From the NCBI GenBank assembly GCA_022113835.1, contig JAILWY010000018.1, positions 13,679,501 through 13,743,500 on the forward strand: DNA of 64,000 bases, read 5' to 3'. Position numbers and translations under genes: made by a program. A model generated the notes under the pieces. The model saw only the letters and a list, made by a program, of their open reading frames with translations, had not been told where the DNA came from and searched no databases. Shown here one piece after another: positions 12,131-23,857 of the stretch (positions within the stretch are counted from its first letter, which is position 1; each line of letters starts with the position of its first letter). The stretch comes from Atopsyche davidsoni. Taxonomy: Eukaryota > Arthropoda > Insecta > Trichoptera > Hydrobiosidae.

Positions 12131-12699
12131 CGTAACCAAATCCGACTCTTTCCCTTTGAGGAAATCGATACGTTTTGTTTGCGATTGATAAAAAGACATT
12201 TCCGCGTTGAAAAGGTTGGATTGAGATCGGCTTTCAGTAACTTGGTTTTGACATCGAACCTTCTCAAGGTCAACTTGTCATCTATTCAAATTAGATATTT
12301 CAATTCGTGTAATAATTATTTTTTATAAAAATTGGTATATTTGTAAACAAAAATATACTTGTAGCCAAAGCGGGGCTGAAATACTGAGGCATCTCTGAAA
12401 AAATGCCATGAATTACATCACATTCTGTAGAGTCGTATTTATTTACATGAAACATAAAAACACCAGAAAAATTAAAAATAATATTTTAATTGTGTTGCAT
12501 CTACTAATTGTGAATAAATTTATAAATCGGGTTGGAGCATCTCTCAGCATTCTTCAGACTATCCCAGATGTATGTTTTAAAGATTTGGTCTTATTTGTTG
12601 ATTTATTTATTTCGTAATCCAATGATATAAAAACTGTCGAATAACAAATGATGATGAAGGTGAGTCTCATCTAAAAAATACGTGACCAACTAGAACAGG

Positions 12700-12727
12700 C
12701 ACCCAATAAGAGAAGTCTTATTGGGTG
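12700..12727. repeat. perfect 12-bp hairpin
   Basis: CACCCAATAAGA and its exact complement are separated by gaag. Isolated; no terminator or miRNA context is evident. Confidence 0.7.
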
Positions 12728-13484
12728 TTGTCTAGACAAGAAAATACCTGAAAATAAATATGGCTGTTCGAAAATATCATCAGAAATAAATAAATAATAA
12801 AGTTTATGTCTTCTAAGTTAATCAGATTTTTCAAAAATACACTTGATTGAGAGTAAATTAAGCGCAAATTTCAATAACAGTACTGGTGTTAATTACTTGA
12901 AGAGGAGGAATTATAATCAAGACTTGGACCAGTTGAAAGTTTTCCTTTGGTCTCCGCCCGCGCGCCGCGTCATTTCAAAACGGAAATTATTTTAATGGCT
13001 GCTTTGATCTTGTCGCATCGATCTATTATTCAAAGATATGTCATCTGTTATTTAAGTTTTGCTTTAAAGATTATAAATAATAAGCGTAAATTGAATTTAC
13101 GTATTTTTCAGCGTTTTAGATAACATTTATTTTAAATAGACATTTTTGTTCAATGAACTTTAGAAAATTCAAAATTAAATATAATTTCTCCTTTTTAAAA
13201 ATTAAAATAAATAATCGCTGCTATTGAGCAGTAATAAAATAAATTTTCATCTGGAAAAATTTATTCTTTTATTTACAAAGATCGTATTACACGCATCAGT
13301 CGGTGTTATTACTATTTTAAAAATAATGATTTAATATGGACTTTAACTTGGTATATTGTAAAAAAAAAAATTCATTACAAAATCAAAAGTTTTAACTACA
13401 AATATTAGGTACTCAAGATAGAAGTAAAACCAGATAAAAAATATTGTTTGTAAGCCCTATCATTGCACTATGTGATCGACGCAT

Positions 13485-13725
13485 TTGAAATGCAATCAGT
13501 CACATCGACCGCGACTTCCGGTTGAATATGTCTGGGATACCGTCGCCGTCGGCGGAGGAAATTGGCTTGCGGGCTGGGAACAGCGCGCCGGCTCGGGGCT
13601 GCGATTGTTTCAGCGGGAAATTATTCAAACTGAAACCCTACAGCCTTCCGGTGCCGCCCCCTTTGTAGTGACAAAGTTTCGTGCTGATGGAAATGGCCCC
13701 TGCTGGATCATTTGCAAATAAAGCT
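13485..13725. promoter_or_regulatory. GC-rich island, probable conserved non-coding element
   Basis: About 240 bases of raised GC with an open frame of 78 codons on the plus strand that does not resemble any family I know. It ends with the octamer-like ATTTGCAAAT near 13709. More likely regulatory than coding. Confidence 0.25.
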
Positions 13726-16700
13726 CTGTACAATATTAATGCCTTAAGCTCGACCTCGCGTAAATATATTAAATATTATTTACTCGTGAAGTAGGTTAAA
13801 ACAGAAACCATTTAGCCTCTTAATAAATATAAAATTAATATCCTTTAACAAACAGTCAGCATATCAGCTTTCTCTCTGCAGTTACGTATAATTATCAGGG
13901 TCGAACATTAAAAATTAAACCAACGTTCGTTGAACTAACGTCTCGATATTCTTTTTATTGAATTTATGATAATGTATGATAAGTAATTATAATTTTATGA
14001 GATTTATGAGAATATGGCACGAATAATGAGATAAATGGCCTGAACCGATCCGGCCAATGAAGACACTATAATGTTTTATAGTTCTGTGCCGTGAAACAGA
14101 CAACGTTTAACCAGATTCCTCGCATGAAGCAATATAAATGTAAAGCGACCATTCCAGTACAAGTTATATCCCCATCAGCGTCGTTTCTATTAAAGGAACA
14201 CTATTAAAAAAATAATAAAATTATCAGTAAAAAAAAATTATATTATTCCGTTTTCTAGTATTTTTATTAAGTTTTAATTGATCTGCATAAAAACGAGGTG
14301 TGCAGTATTTCATTTGTAAAATTGGTAAATAATGCAGTTCGGTTAGTTTTATTTTAAAAATTTCAAGATTTTTCTATAAATCTTCTATTTTATTTACTTC
14401 AAGTATGCGTTATATTTTTCAACAAATTATTTTATAACTTTGAATGTATGATACTACATAAACAGAGACCACAATGCCAACCGCATATTTTATTGAATAG
14501 AAATATTATAGTAAATGGTCTACGAATAAAACGAATCTCGACTTGCAGAGCGACAAATTACTCTTTACCCGAGAAAATCTTTAAAGATATAAATTGAACT
14601 GATTCAACCTCTGAACTGCAATAAATACATGAAAGTACTTGGAATGAAATATCTTGAAGTTAATGGCATATCTAAAAGGCAGACTGTAATAGCTTCTACT
14701 TTGAGAAATAACAGACTGTGCCATTACCTCTTACACCCTTTCCCTGAGTGCGCCGCAATTACAAACTCTTACATACATACATAAATGTGTTTTCTTCATC
14801 CAAGTATTCGCATATAATCACAAGTTGAGATATCGAGCATGTGGAACGCCGTCTACGTTTGTGCTTTTACATTGCATGTCAGGAAGATAAATTGTGATAA
14901 TGTCCAATGCTAGGGACAGTGGAATCAGAAGACAAATACTGAGATATTCTTAAGATGTCAACCCTTTTCGTTGCCACGTGTGCTATAAATAATATTACAC
15001 CTTCATTGTACAGTTTTTAAATAAAATAATTCATCCATATAAATATAAATTTATATGTTAAATATTCAAAGTGAAATAAACTAAAAGAGTTTGAACAAAG
15101 TAGGCAGTTCACTTTACGATGATCGCTGATATATGGATTCAATCACCTGCATCGAGAGTTAAATATCTATCTCATCCAAAATAGATATTTATTTAAATAC
15201 TTCGGAATATTTATATTAAGGGATTATAGATTTTGCAGTTAATAATCGGTGTAATGGTATTCAAATTATTTCAAGCTTGTACGTTGAAAATTCAATGAGC
15301 GAATAAGTGAACTTTTATTAATTATTAATTCATTTGAAATTTGAAACACAGCGTATTTATTTATCGATTTGTTCAATACTGCTTAGTTGTTGTTTATACT
15401 ATATTCACACAATGCTTTCTTTCAACTTTCAAGTATGCATTTAATGGGCCTTTCAATTTTTTTCGCAAATTTACAGTTTTCAGGAGTTCGCTTATATATT
15501 TTTTTCATTATATGTGCTAACAATTCATTAAAGTGTGGTTTTAATATTATATATTGTCTAATATGTTGGGCGTCTTCTATCACCAAGGAAGTTGTTGTAT
15601 ATAAAAAAACTGAATTAAAAAACCTATAGGATAGATTGAAAAATTATTAATTTTATTTGAAAAACTTTCATACAAAAACATAGAAAATTTAAACAACGTG
15701 TATGTTAATGTTCTTATTAGTTTAAAATGTAAACTACTTGTTTCATTTCAGAAATAATTTAATTAATCTTTTATAGTTATTTTAAGTTCTAATTTTAACT
15801 TCTCATATTCGTAACTGTAACATTAAAAAACATCTAATTGCAAAATGGTTTAATAGTAAACAGTTTAAAAGTAATCACATCATAAATATTATACATATAA
15901 AAATTAATAGTGCTTCCTTCAACTTAATACTCTCAGGGGAGTTTATTTCACAACTGGAATCCTTTACATTTACGATATTGTATAGTCTCGGTTTGTGGAT
16001 ATGCTAAGCAGGGATCCGAACCAACACCCGACGGGGTGGCGTAGCGGAGCGCATATAGAGCCATCTCTCGAAGCATAGCTCAAGCTCAAGGCGCCTGTTT
16101 GTGGCAACCCGCTGTACACATACGTACAAGTATTTGCAATATATAATTCTGAAAGACGTAAAGTTCGTTCGATGTGCCTGAAAACTCCGAGAAAACTTTC
16201 AAGTGTTTTTAGGCTAATTTAATTTGAAAACAATTGTTATATGGATTACTTATTGTTTAGTGACAATTAATATGATTTCATAAAGACATAAACATGTGCT
16301 ATTTTTTATTATTTTGAAATCTGATATTTTCACCCATCACTGCTCGTATGTGTAAATCTATCGACTTCAAAGTAAAATTTAGATTAGTGCTGGTACAAAA
16401 ATTGGTTTATTATGATGATAAAATAACGAAGAACGAAAAATAAAATAACGTTAATTATGAAGATAATTAAAATATATTTAATATTTCATGCTGAAATTTA
16501 ATGTCAGATTCACAACCGCACAGTTTCAATATTATTTTTCACTAGTGCAAAAAGCAAAACATTTACTATGCACATTCGTAGAGGTAAAATCAAAAACAAA
16601 ATTGTTATCGTTTATTTGATATGTATGGCTAATATCTGTTTAAAAAACAGCAGCTGGTAATCTACAAAATTTAAACTTTACAGGATGTTAAAAAAACGTC

Positions 16701-17026
16701 AGACGGGATATTTAAAAAACTGGTTTTATTTCTTACAGGATATTTTATGAAATCGATCTCTTGAATCTTAAAAACTATATTTTGTGTTTATTGTTAATTT
16801 AAATTGTAAGTTTTGTAAATACAAAATTAACAAATTTATAAAATTTGTTATAAATTAAATTATTCAATTAAAACTAAAACCAACTGTTTGAAATTGGATA
16901 AAGTTTTACTTATTATGGATTTGTACTTAAATAAAATACCATATATTTTATATATTGATAATGATTAAGTACATTTTTTCAAATATTGAAAATTGATTAA
17001 AGAAACTCTCAGAAAAATAGCATCGT
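13726..17026. other. AT-rich, no gene seen
   Basis: No supported exon. A GC-richer patch at about 15990-16130 has an A-box-like TGGCGTAGCGG and could be a worn SINE head, but it lacks a matching B box in the right place. Confidence 0.5.
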
Positions 17027-17100
17027 GATAAGTGTGGGATTTGAACCCACATCCCCATTCTTACATAGCCGGTGCATTACCAATTATACCAACGAATCAC
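17027..17100 (-). pseudogene. tRNA-like pseudogene
   Basis: Read on the minus strand, the 74 bases show a perfect T arm (GTGGG-TTCAAAT-CCCAC), a pairing D arm (GTAT with ATGC around AATTGGTA) and a tRNA-like 3' half. The anticodon stem (CCGGC against GAATG) is broken and the base before the anticodon is A instead of T. The anticodon position reads TGT (Thr), but this copy is unlikely to work. The acceptor ends GTGAT and ATCAC pair only with an offset of a few bases. It is probably a decayed tRNA gene or a tRNA-derived SINE head. Confidence 0.45.
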
Positions 17101-17454
17101 TGGTTACGAATTAATCAATATATTTGAAAAAATGTACTGAAACATTATCGATCAATAAAACCTGTATAGGCAAAATCGTACTTCCCGTGTGACGGTCTTC
17201 ACAAAAATTAATAATATATTTTATATAAATGATTTTTATATTATTTGTTTTATAATTGGCTATATTACTGTATGTACTCTTCTCGAAGGTTGGAGAAATA
17301 CCAAAATAATATGGCATCAGATGTATCGTCAATTATGTAATTGACGATTTGATGAAATAATAAAATACGTTATTTTTTAACAGTAATCACACATTTATTA
17401 ATCAACAACTATTTTTATGATAAAATAATAAATTTTATAAATATATAAGCAGAT

Positions 17455-17600
17455 GCACAGTGCAGGTCTAGAGAGTTGAGAGGAGCTGTCGGGCTGTCGG
17501 GCTGCGGGGCCGGCCGTGCCGCGGCGCTCATTACAGAGTGTCGTCTCGCAATTAAAGCACAGCGGAGTGGAGAGCCCGGGGACTGCCGCTGCAACCGCAC
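17455..17600. promoter_or_regulatory. GC-rich island
   Basis: A short GC-rich block (gctgtcgggctgcggggccggccgtgcc and following) with weak open frames on both strands and no convincing splice sites. Function unknown. Confidence 0.2.
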
Positions 17601-18139
17601 TTAGCTGGTCGTTTTACATTTCTGAATACTTTACCGTTTCATGCAATCAGGGTTGTAAATTACACTTCCATCGATTATCCAATGCACCTGAAAGCTTGTG
17701 AGCCTAGGGACGTTTTGATTTTTATATTAAGTTATTATATTTAATGAGATGAATTTGATTCAATAAATTTAAAGCGATTAAAAAAATAATTGAAATGTTA
17801 TCTATTCATAAGAAAATATAAGCAATATCTATATATTTTTTCTATAGAACAGTCATTTTTATACAGTTGCCTAAAATCAATGTTAAAGACACGCTTTTCT
17901 CTCATTATTTTTTAGATCACTAAGTAATTTTTTTTATACAGTCTAAAGGTAAGTCCTCAAAATTATGGTTAAATTTGAAGGATTCCTTAGTGAAAGTTCT
18001 GCAAAATAAATTGATTGTATTTTTTCAATGTCACAAACTTCAATTAAATTTACCTGCGAAATTTAAATCCACATACTTTAGTTCTTACCTCCGAAGACAT
18101 AGCCGGTGTTGATAGAATTGAAAATTGTTTCTCGGTATT

Positions 18140-18250
18140 TACAAGTCCTCCCCGCGCGGCGCCGGCTTCTGTCACACGGGGACAGGTTCTCTCTCCCTTA
18201 TGAATTATTCATCGAATGCAAATAATATCAAAGGGCTGCGGTAACTGTGA
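18140..18250. promoter_or_regulatory. GC-rich block followed by exact octamer ATGCAAAT
   Basis: A GC-rich segment (cccgcgcggcgccggc) is followed within about 55 bases by ATGAATTATTCAT and ATGCAAAT near 18217. The mix of homeodomain-like and octamer motifs suggests an enhancer; this is not proven. Confidence 0.25.
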
Positions 18251-18764
18251 GGTAAAGAATTTATCAGGAATTTTATCACAACTGCGGTATACTTAGCTTT
18301 AAGTGTAGTATTTTATACATTAATGATATTAAATATACACAAAACCCACAAAACAATAAGCTTTTTGTACTAATGAGTAAATTAAATTATTTTACTGCTA
18401 TATCAGCTAAGAAAATAGCATTTGCGACATTACATTACGACAACGAAATTGTGTGTTTATCTAGCCAGTTCTTGAATAATTATTGCTGAAAATGTGCGTT
18501 TGTAAAAGTATCCACCCAAATAACTTAAAGTGTTATAAAATGAAAGAGTACGCCTTCCAACGCAATCCCTTGACTGAAGCTCTCGTGTGTTATGGCAAAA
18601 AATATATCATAACTTAGACATTTTTTCTGGGAGAAGATAACTTAAGAACTTTTTTGAGCATCTACTCAATGTATGATATTAAAAAAAGGAAAACTAATAT
18701 AACTGATGATTCTATAAATACTTTCACTTTCATATAAATAAATACATGAACACACACAATAAAT

Positions 18765-18768
<4 letters not shown>

Positions 18769-18829
<61 letters not shown>

Positions 18830-18841
18830 GTGTGTGTGTGT
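18769..18841. repeat. (TA)n-(TG)n compound microsatellite
   Basis: About 30 TA units are followed by cg and a short TG run. The minus-strand open frame over it is an artefact of the repeat. Confidence 0.95.
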
Positions 18842-20366
18842 ACTCATTATCTACAATATTGTTCGTATATAATATACTGTAGTAGATAGTGAGTATTTAG
18901 GTAGGTAAATAACCATGTGCAGCCGTTCCCTTCGCCTCACAACCTCTCTCACCCACCCTCGTGCCTAATGGCTGACAAATTACAGATGAGACGCTCGAAT
19001 CCTCGAATGCCTTCTAAATTTTGTGCCTTTCAATCACCATCTGTCATCAAGCCTCCTTTCTCTCATCAGTCAACAGATTAACACTGTATGAATACATTAT
19101 AATCAAACTGAATTACAATACACTGGCCTAACCCATCTTAACCAGTCCCAATGAAAGGGTTTCAGAAAACTCATTCAACGACTCTTGGCCTCTGTGACGT
19201 CAGTTAATTTATTGACTTCTCAAAGTGTGTAGTATCAGAATATATATAAAATATACGGATATAGAATGGGTACTGTGTCCACTGGCAGAATCCGCAGTCA
19301 TTGTGACCCAGATCCGAGATAGTGCTTTTGTTAAATTTAATATAATATTTAAAGGGAGAATTTATTTTTAGCGACAGAACAAACGAAATATTTGACTTTC
19401 CATATTTATTATAAATTGATAAATTGATTGATATAAGTTGATATATATTTATTTATATAAACGTATGATGCACTCTTATGGGTGCGGTTTAATATATTTT
19501 ATGGCATTTAAATGTGTACATTATTTTGTGTTTATTTGTAAATGATTTATTATAAATAAATGTCGAAATATAAGCAATTTAATATTTTTGCTCTCATATA
19601 CAGTATTAAATATATATGATGCTTTCTCGTTATTCAATTGTGATTTTAATAGTACATTTAATCATAGTTTGCATTTTTATTTATAATAATGGTGAAATTG
19701 TGCTTTGTAAATATTTATGTCTGGATCTCTTTTGTAATATAGCGTATATTTTTTTAATAAAAAAACACTATCTCTACATAAATCGTCACGGCATCCACCA
19801 GTTAGTTACACGAAAGAGTTATTAACATTTATTTGAATATGACAATTACGTCATCAAAAAAAAACTCACTAGGACATGATTTAAATACATTTAGAATATG
19901 TTTATACATTTAATAATAAAGTCCACCTATATTTATACTATGAAAGGATAGTTTAAGATGCCTAAACACGCTGCGATTATTTTAGGAGCTTTAAAAAAAA
20001 TTGTAAAAGAGGACGCTATTGGCTAATTACTGTTTGTTTGTTGTGTAAAGACGGCAGTGTAGGTTACAGCATTTATGGAAAAGCGGGACCTGAAAAAAAT
20101 ATTACTACATGGCTTCGATCTGAAAAAAACGGACGGGAGAATTTACACACCGAAAAAAAAAAAAAGAGAACTTGCGGTTGTGCAGTTAATGCACTTGCAT
20201 GGTTTGTGTACTTTAAAAAAACAGTTCTGGTTATAATAAATGTTTTTAGTTCATTTTATAGAAAACTTGTTTAGAATGATTATGATTATGTTTTGTATAG
20301 CTTGCGTTATTCTGTTCTCATTCCAATGTTAAATTATAGTAGATAACTAACTGTGTTTAATTTACA
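18842..20366. other. AT-rich, no gene seen
   Basis: No supported exon. Several runs of A and T; short open frames are low-complexity. Confidence 0.5.
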
Positions 20367-20370
20367 GCAG

Positions 20371-20509
20371 GAGCGTGCTGGCCTGGGTTTTCAAGCTGTC
20401 CATACAACACGACATAGGAGGACGTGGACTGGCGGCACTGGCGGCACTGACGGCACTCGCTGCAATACTCTTGTTCACAGCGTGCATGTGTCACCACAAC
20501 TGCGCTTAA
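20371..20509 (+). CDS. possible terminal exon with hydrophobic C-terminal tail, unknown protein
   Basis: After a good acceptor (tttaatttacagcag) one frame encodes about 46 residues ending in a long Ala/Leu stretch, LAALAALTALAAILLFTACM, then CHHNCA and a stop. Such a tail fits a C-terminal membrane anchor or a GPI-attachment signal. I do not recognise the protein and found no upstream exons. Only 97 bases separate its stop from the ionotropic receptor ATG, so it might instead belong to a non-coding leader of that gene. Confidence 0.3.
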
Positions 20510-20606
20510 AATTATAGTCATTAATCTACTGGTTCATAATAACACTAACAATACACCGAAAGGTGTAAAACGTTCGTACTAAGTGCTTATTAAATCTATA
20601 GTAGAT

Positions 20607-22817
20607 ATGAAATTCAGTTTAACTATTTTTATAACTCACGCAGTGTTTCATTGTGTATCGGCTCATATCTCATTACCAAATTATTCGAAGACGGTTGTCA
20701 GCGTACAAAAATGCCTGCAAAGTATCATCTATCAAGAATTCGATATCAACCCCAAAGGCTTTGCAGTCATCACTAAAGCCTTTGATCTCGCGGAACCTGC
20801 CCATGAAGTACTGAATAACTTTCTTCGGGCAGTATTCGGATCGGAAAGAATCGGCGTAATGACCGTCGGTAACGATCTAGAAGATGTGAAAACTAGACTC
20901 ACGGTGAGCTTAAATCAATCTAAAGGAAGCGAACATGAAAAAGCTGACGAGTTAGGTTTCGATAAAACAGAAGATATATTAGTGCAATCTCATCTCATGT
21001 ACATAAGATTATCTGATTTTTACGTGATCATCGTGGACGGATACAGAATGTGTAAAAGCAAAATAAGACAACTCAGAAGGATCCCTTCGTGGAACGCCAG
21101 GGCTTTGATGATTATTTATTGCTCGAAGCGCGTCACATCTGAAAGAGAAATGATACGATATCCGACTTTTATTTTGCGTTTTCTCTGGGATTTCAATGTG
21201 ATGAATGTCGTTTTCTTGATTCACGACTGGAGAAACAATTCGATAGTGAATATTTATTCCTGGGAGCCGTACGACCCGCCCGATAGATGCGGAGAGAAAG
21301 ATCCGAGCAACATGGAAAGCCTCGTCCAGAAATACGACACGTGCGAGGGCGGGGAACTCGTCTCGAACAGAAAACTATTTCCGAATAAAGTACCACAGAA
21401 TTTAAAAGGTTGTCCGATTGATTTTTTAGGTGTTATATGGCATCCTTTTCTCAATCACAATACAAGTGAGAGTGATGCGGGACTAGATAAAGATCTGATA
21501 GACATCATAGCGGAAAAGTTGAACTTCACGATCAATCTAAACACGGAACAAACCTACTGGGGAGATAGAGACGACTTCGGTCTGTGGGACGGGATGATGG
21601 GAGATCTCAAGAAGGGAAAGGGAGATGTCGCAATTGGTGCGATTTACCCTGACAATGACGTACACGAAGACTTCGACTCTACTCTTTCATACTTGCAAGA
21701 TTCATACGTCTGGGTCGTTCCGAGAGCGAGGCGAATTCCTGAATGGGAAAACCTAATTATCACTCTAACGCCTCTAGTGTGGTTAGCGTCCCTGTGCATA
21801 CTTTGCATTGTGATTGTATTTTGGTTCCTTTTCTCTAAGCCGAAAAGTGAAACCGGAATACACATAAAATCATTCATGCCAGCTTTCTTGGACTGTTGGT
21901 GCATGTACATAGGGGCCTCGATCGTATCGAGGCCGAACGGCAATTCTTTCAGAATATACTTTGTATTTTTCTGCCTTTACAGTATGATATGGTGCACGTG
22001 CTATCAAGCCAAACTAATAAACGTGCTGACATCTCCTGCTTACGAACACCAAATTAAATATACAAGCGAGTTGCTAAAGTCTAAATTGAAACTCGGTGGA
22101 AATGAGGCTTTTAAATTTTTATTCAATAACTCGATAGACGAGATGGAAGATTACTTGCACTCAAACTATCTAAATCTCGACATTCATGAAGTGCTGGATG
22201 ATGTCATAACATATCGCAATGTTTCCGTGCTCACCAGCAAGCTGTACGTGCGATATCTCTCGGCGACCACCACCCATTACAACGACATGCACGGGGCCCC
22301 TCTTTACTACACTCTCCACTCCAAAGCATTCTCATTTCCTGTAGAAATGGTAACCATCAAAGGTTTTGCGTTTCTTGACAGATTCAACACGATCATTACA
22401 CTCTTGAAGTCCAGCGGCCTGGTGAAACACTTCTTCCACAACTTCAACGAAATGTCAGACAGAAAGGCGGCGAAATTAATACGAGAAGCCGGTATACACG
22501 AGGAAGAACAGCAAATCCTCAATTTGGAACATTTGCAGGGAGCTTTTTTCATTTTACTTATAGGGACTATATTTTCCACTATCGCTTTCTTTGTTGAGCT
22601 ATTATTTTATAAGCAAAGAAAAATTATAAATGAGTATTTTAATATTTCATGTAAGCGACTTCAACAATTAAAAATATGCAATTTATTCAAAAAACAAGGG
22701 AAAAACGAGGGCTTGAGCCTAAGAGTTAAAAAAAATCTTCATTTTTATATTCCAAAGAAAGAGTATATTAAGTGGACTCTACGATACTACAATCAGACCA
22801 AGGATTATAAGCAATAA
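20607..22817 (+). CDS. ionotropic receptor (divergent IR, single exon)
   Basis: A complete intronless reading frame of 736 residues from ATG 20607. The frame stays open to a GTG at 20583, but the ATG gives a good signal peptide (MKFSLTIFITHAVFHCVSA). The layout is that of insect IRs: an extracellular amino-terminal region; ligand-binding lobe S1 from about residue 275 (GVIWHPF...LDKDLIDIIAEKLNF); TM1 near 382-408; a pore-loop region with CWCMYIGASIVSRPNG; TM3 near 446-472; lobe S2; TM4 near 645-668; and a cytoplasmic tail of about 65 residues. The SYTANLAAF motif of true glutamate receptors is replaced by CTCYQAKLINVLTSP, as in IRs. IRs are ligand-gated cation channels of chemosensory neurons. 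Intronless genes of this length belong to the divergent, often gustatory, IR class; I cannot assign a subfamily number. Confidence 0.9.
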   Translation: MKFSLTIFITHAVFHCVSAHISLPNYSKTVVSVQKCLQSIIYQEFDINPKGFAVITKAFDLAEPAHEVLNNFLRAVFGSERIGVMTVGNDLEDVKTRLTVSLNQSKGSEHEKADELGFDKTEDILVQSHLMYIRLSDFYVIIVDGYRMCKSKIRQLRRIPSWNARALMIIYCSKRVTSEREMIRYPTFILRFLWDFNVMNVVFLIHDWRNNSIVNIYSWEPYDPPDRCGEKDPSNMESLVQKYDTCEGGELVSNRKLFPNKVPQNLKGCPIDFLGVIWHPFLNHNTSESDAGLDKDLIDIIAEKLNFTINLNTEQTYWGDRDDFGLWDGMMGDLKKGKGDVAIGAIYPDNDVHEDFDSTLSYLQDSYVWVVPRARRIPEWENLIITLTPLVWLASLCILCIVIVFWFLFSKPKSETGIHIKSFMPAFLDCWCMYIGASIVSRPNGNSFRIYFVFFCLYSMIWCTCYQAKLINVLTSPAYEHQIKYTSELLKSKLKLGGNEAFKFLFNNSIDEMEDYLHSNYLNLDIHEVLDDVITYRNVSVLTSKLYVRYLSATTTHYNDMHGAPLYYTLHSKAFSFPVEMVTIKGFAFLDRFNTIITLLKSSGLVKHFFHNFNEMSDRKAAKLIREAGIHEEEQQILNLEHLQGAFFILLIGTIFSTIAFFVELLFYKQRKIINEYFNISCKRLQQLKICNLFKKQGKNEGLSLRVKKNLHFYIPKKEYIKWTLRYYNQTKDYKQ

Positions 22818-23560
22818 AAATGAGTACTGAATTTACCTTATAAAAATAAAAATAACGAAATGTATAAAGAAAATAAAACACAATGAGAAAATCGTAGAAA
22901 TGTTTTAATTTAAATGCAGCCAAATGAGCACTCTTAAATATAAATAGTATCTTACGTACAAAAATAATACGAGTTGGTCCAAGTCCCCCGCGCTGACGCG
23001 GCATGCTAGGGACAAATGTCAGCAAACCGTGTGTACTAAAACATATATCGAACATGTTTATTTTTTATATGAATACAGGCATTTTGTTATGAGGATTTTT
23101 TTATATATGAAATGTGTGTGTGTTTGTATGAATTCAATGAAAAAAATATTTTAAATATAATTCTAGTACCGCATCCGAATAAAATAAAAATATATAAAAT
23201 GTATTCTATCAACATCTATATTTAAACTGATCTGGATCCGATAGTATCGCAGCTGAATTAATTGTCGAAAATCCTGAAAGAATCGGTTGACTCGTCGACG
23301 TCACGCCCTCGGCTGATACTCCCAAAAGCTACTATTTATAATGGCCGGTCTCCTCAGCTGTCAGTCCCGGGAGGGGGCCGCCGTCGCCGAGAGCCCCACA
23401 CAAATAGACGACACAACTTCCCGCGTCGGAGTCCAAAAAGACTCACCGGGAGATGAACCAGCGAAAATAACCAGACGAGACGCACATGTGGATGGCAGTT
23501 TAAAAAAAAACTAAGACCGGTACGTTTTTTGAAATGCTTTTTAAAAAATCCTCCCGATTG
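22818..23560. other. intergenic, IR 3' region to aquaporin promoter
   Basis: AT-rich to about 23220, then rising GC toward the aquaporin promoter. A candidate AATAAA for the IR lies at about 22871. No gene seen. Confidence 0.5.
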
Positions 23561-23564
23561 CCGG

Positions 23565-23572
23565 TATAAAAG
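23565..23572 (+). promoter_or_regulatory. TATA box (TATAAAAG) of the aquaporin gene
   Basis: A consensus TATAAAAG lies in a locally GC-rich setting. About 30 bases downstream, near 23598, is an initiator-like tgCAGTct. This is the best core promoter signal in the window and probably starts the aquaporin transcript. Confidence 0.6.
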
Positions 23573-23635
23573 GAGCTAGCGGGCTAGTCCGCCGTGCAGT
23601 CTCTCTCGGTGAGGGTCTAAATAAAGAATCTAGCC

Positions 23636-23764
23636 ATGGAGGAGAGCGGAGCCGGAGCGGAGCCGGAGCGGAGCCGGGGCGGAGCCGGAGCGGAGCCGCG
23701 AGGGGACATTTCGGTGGTCTCCCGCGCTGTCCCGATGCCCCTGCGTCTATTAACGGGATCGTGA
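23636..23764 (+). CDS. upstream ORF in the aquaporin leader (42 codons)
   Basis: An ATG in good context opens 42 codons built largely from a degenerate gccggagcg repeat (Gly/Ala/Glu/Arg), then TGA. It lies between the TATA box and the ATG at 23848. It is more likely a translational regulator or chance frame than a functional peptide. Confidence 0.25.
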   Translation: MEESGAGAEPERSRGGAGAEPRGDISVVSRAVPMPLRLLTGS

Positions 23765-23847
23765 AAAATCCGCGTTTCGTGAACGTCTTTTTATTACGAC
23801 CTCAACAGACTTGAAGTTGGCAGTGCGACGCAAAAGTTTGCGCGACC

Positions 23848-23857
23848 ATGAATAACG
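23848..23857 (+). other. alternative aquaporin first exon ending in ATGAATAACG|gtaaga
   Basis: A consensus donor follows ATG AAT AAC G. Joined to the next exon at 25874 it would read GGT CAA TAA and stop. So if this leader is used, translation must restart at the ATG at 25883 (MTFAPLVV...). The exon probably runs from the start site near 23598 to 23857. Confidence 0.4.

Noticed and set aside
15990..16130. Possible SINE with A-box-like TGGCGTAGCGG
   Set aside because: No B box at the right distance on the same strand and no 3' tail or target duplication.
18662..18847. 61-codon minus-strand frame of alternating Tyr-Ile
   Set aside because: It is only the translation of the TA microsatellite.
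20583..20606. Upstream extension of the receptor frame
   Set aside because: The first codon is GTG. The ATG at 20607 starts a proper signal peptide, so the extension is not translated in all likelihood.
21009..22579. Several minus-strand frames under the ionotropic receptor
   Set aside because: Shadows of the receptor coding sequence.
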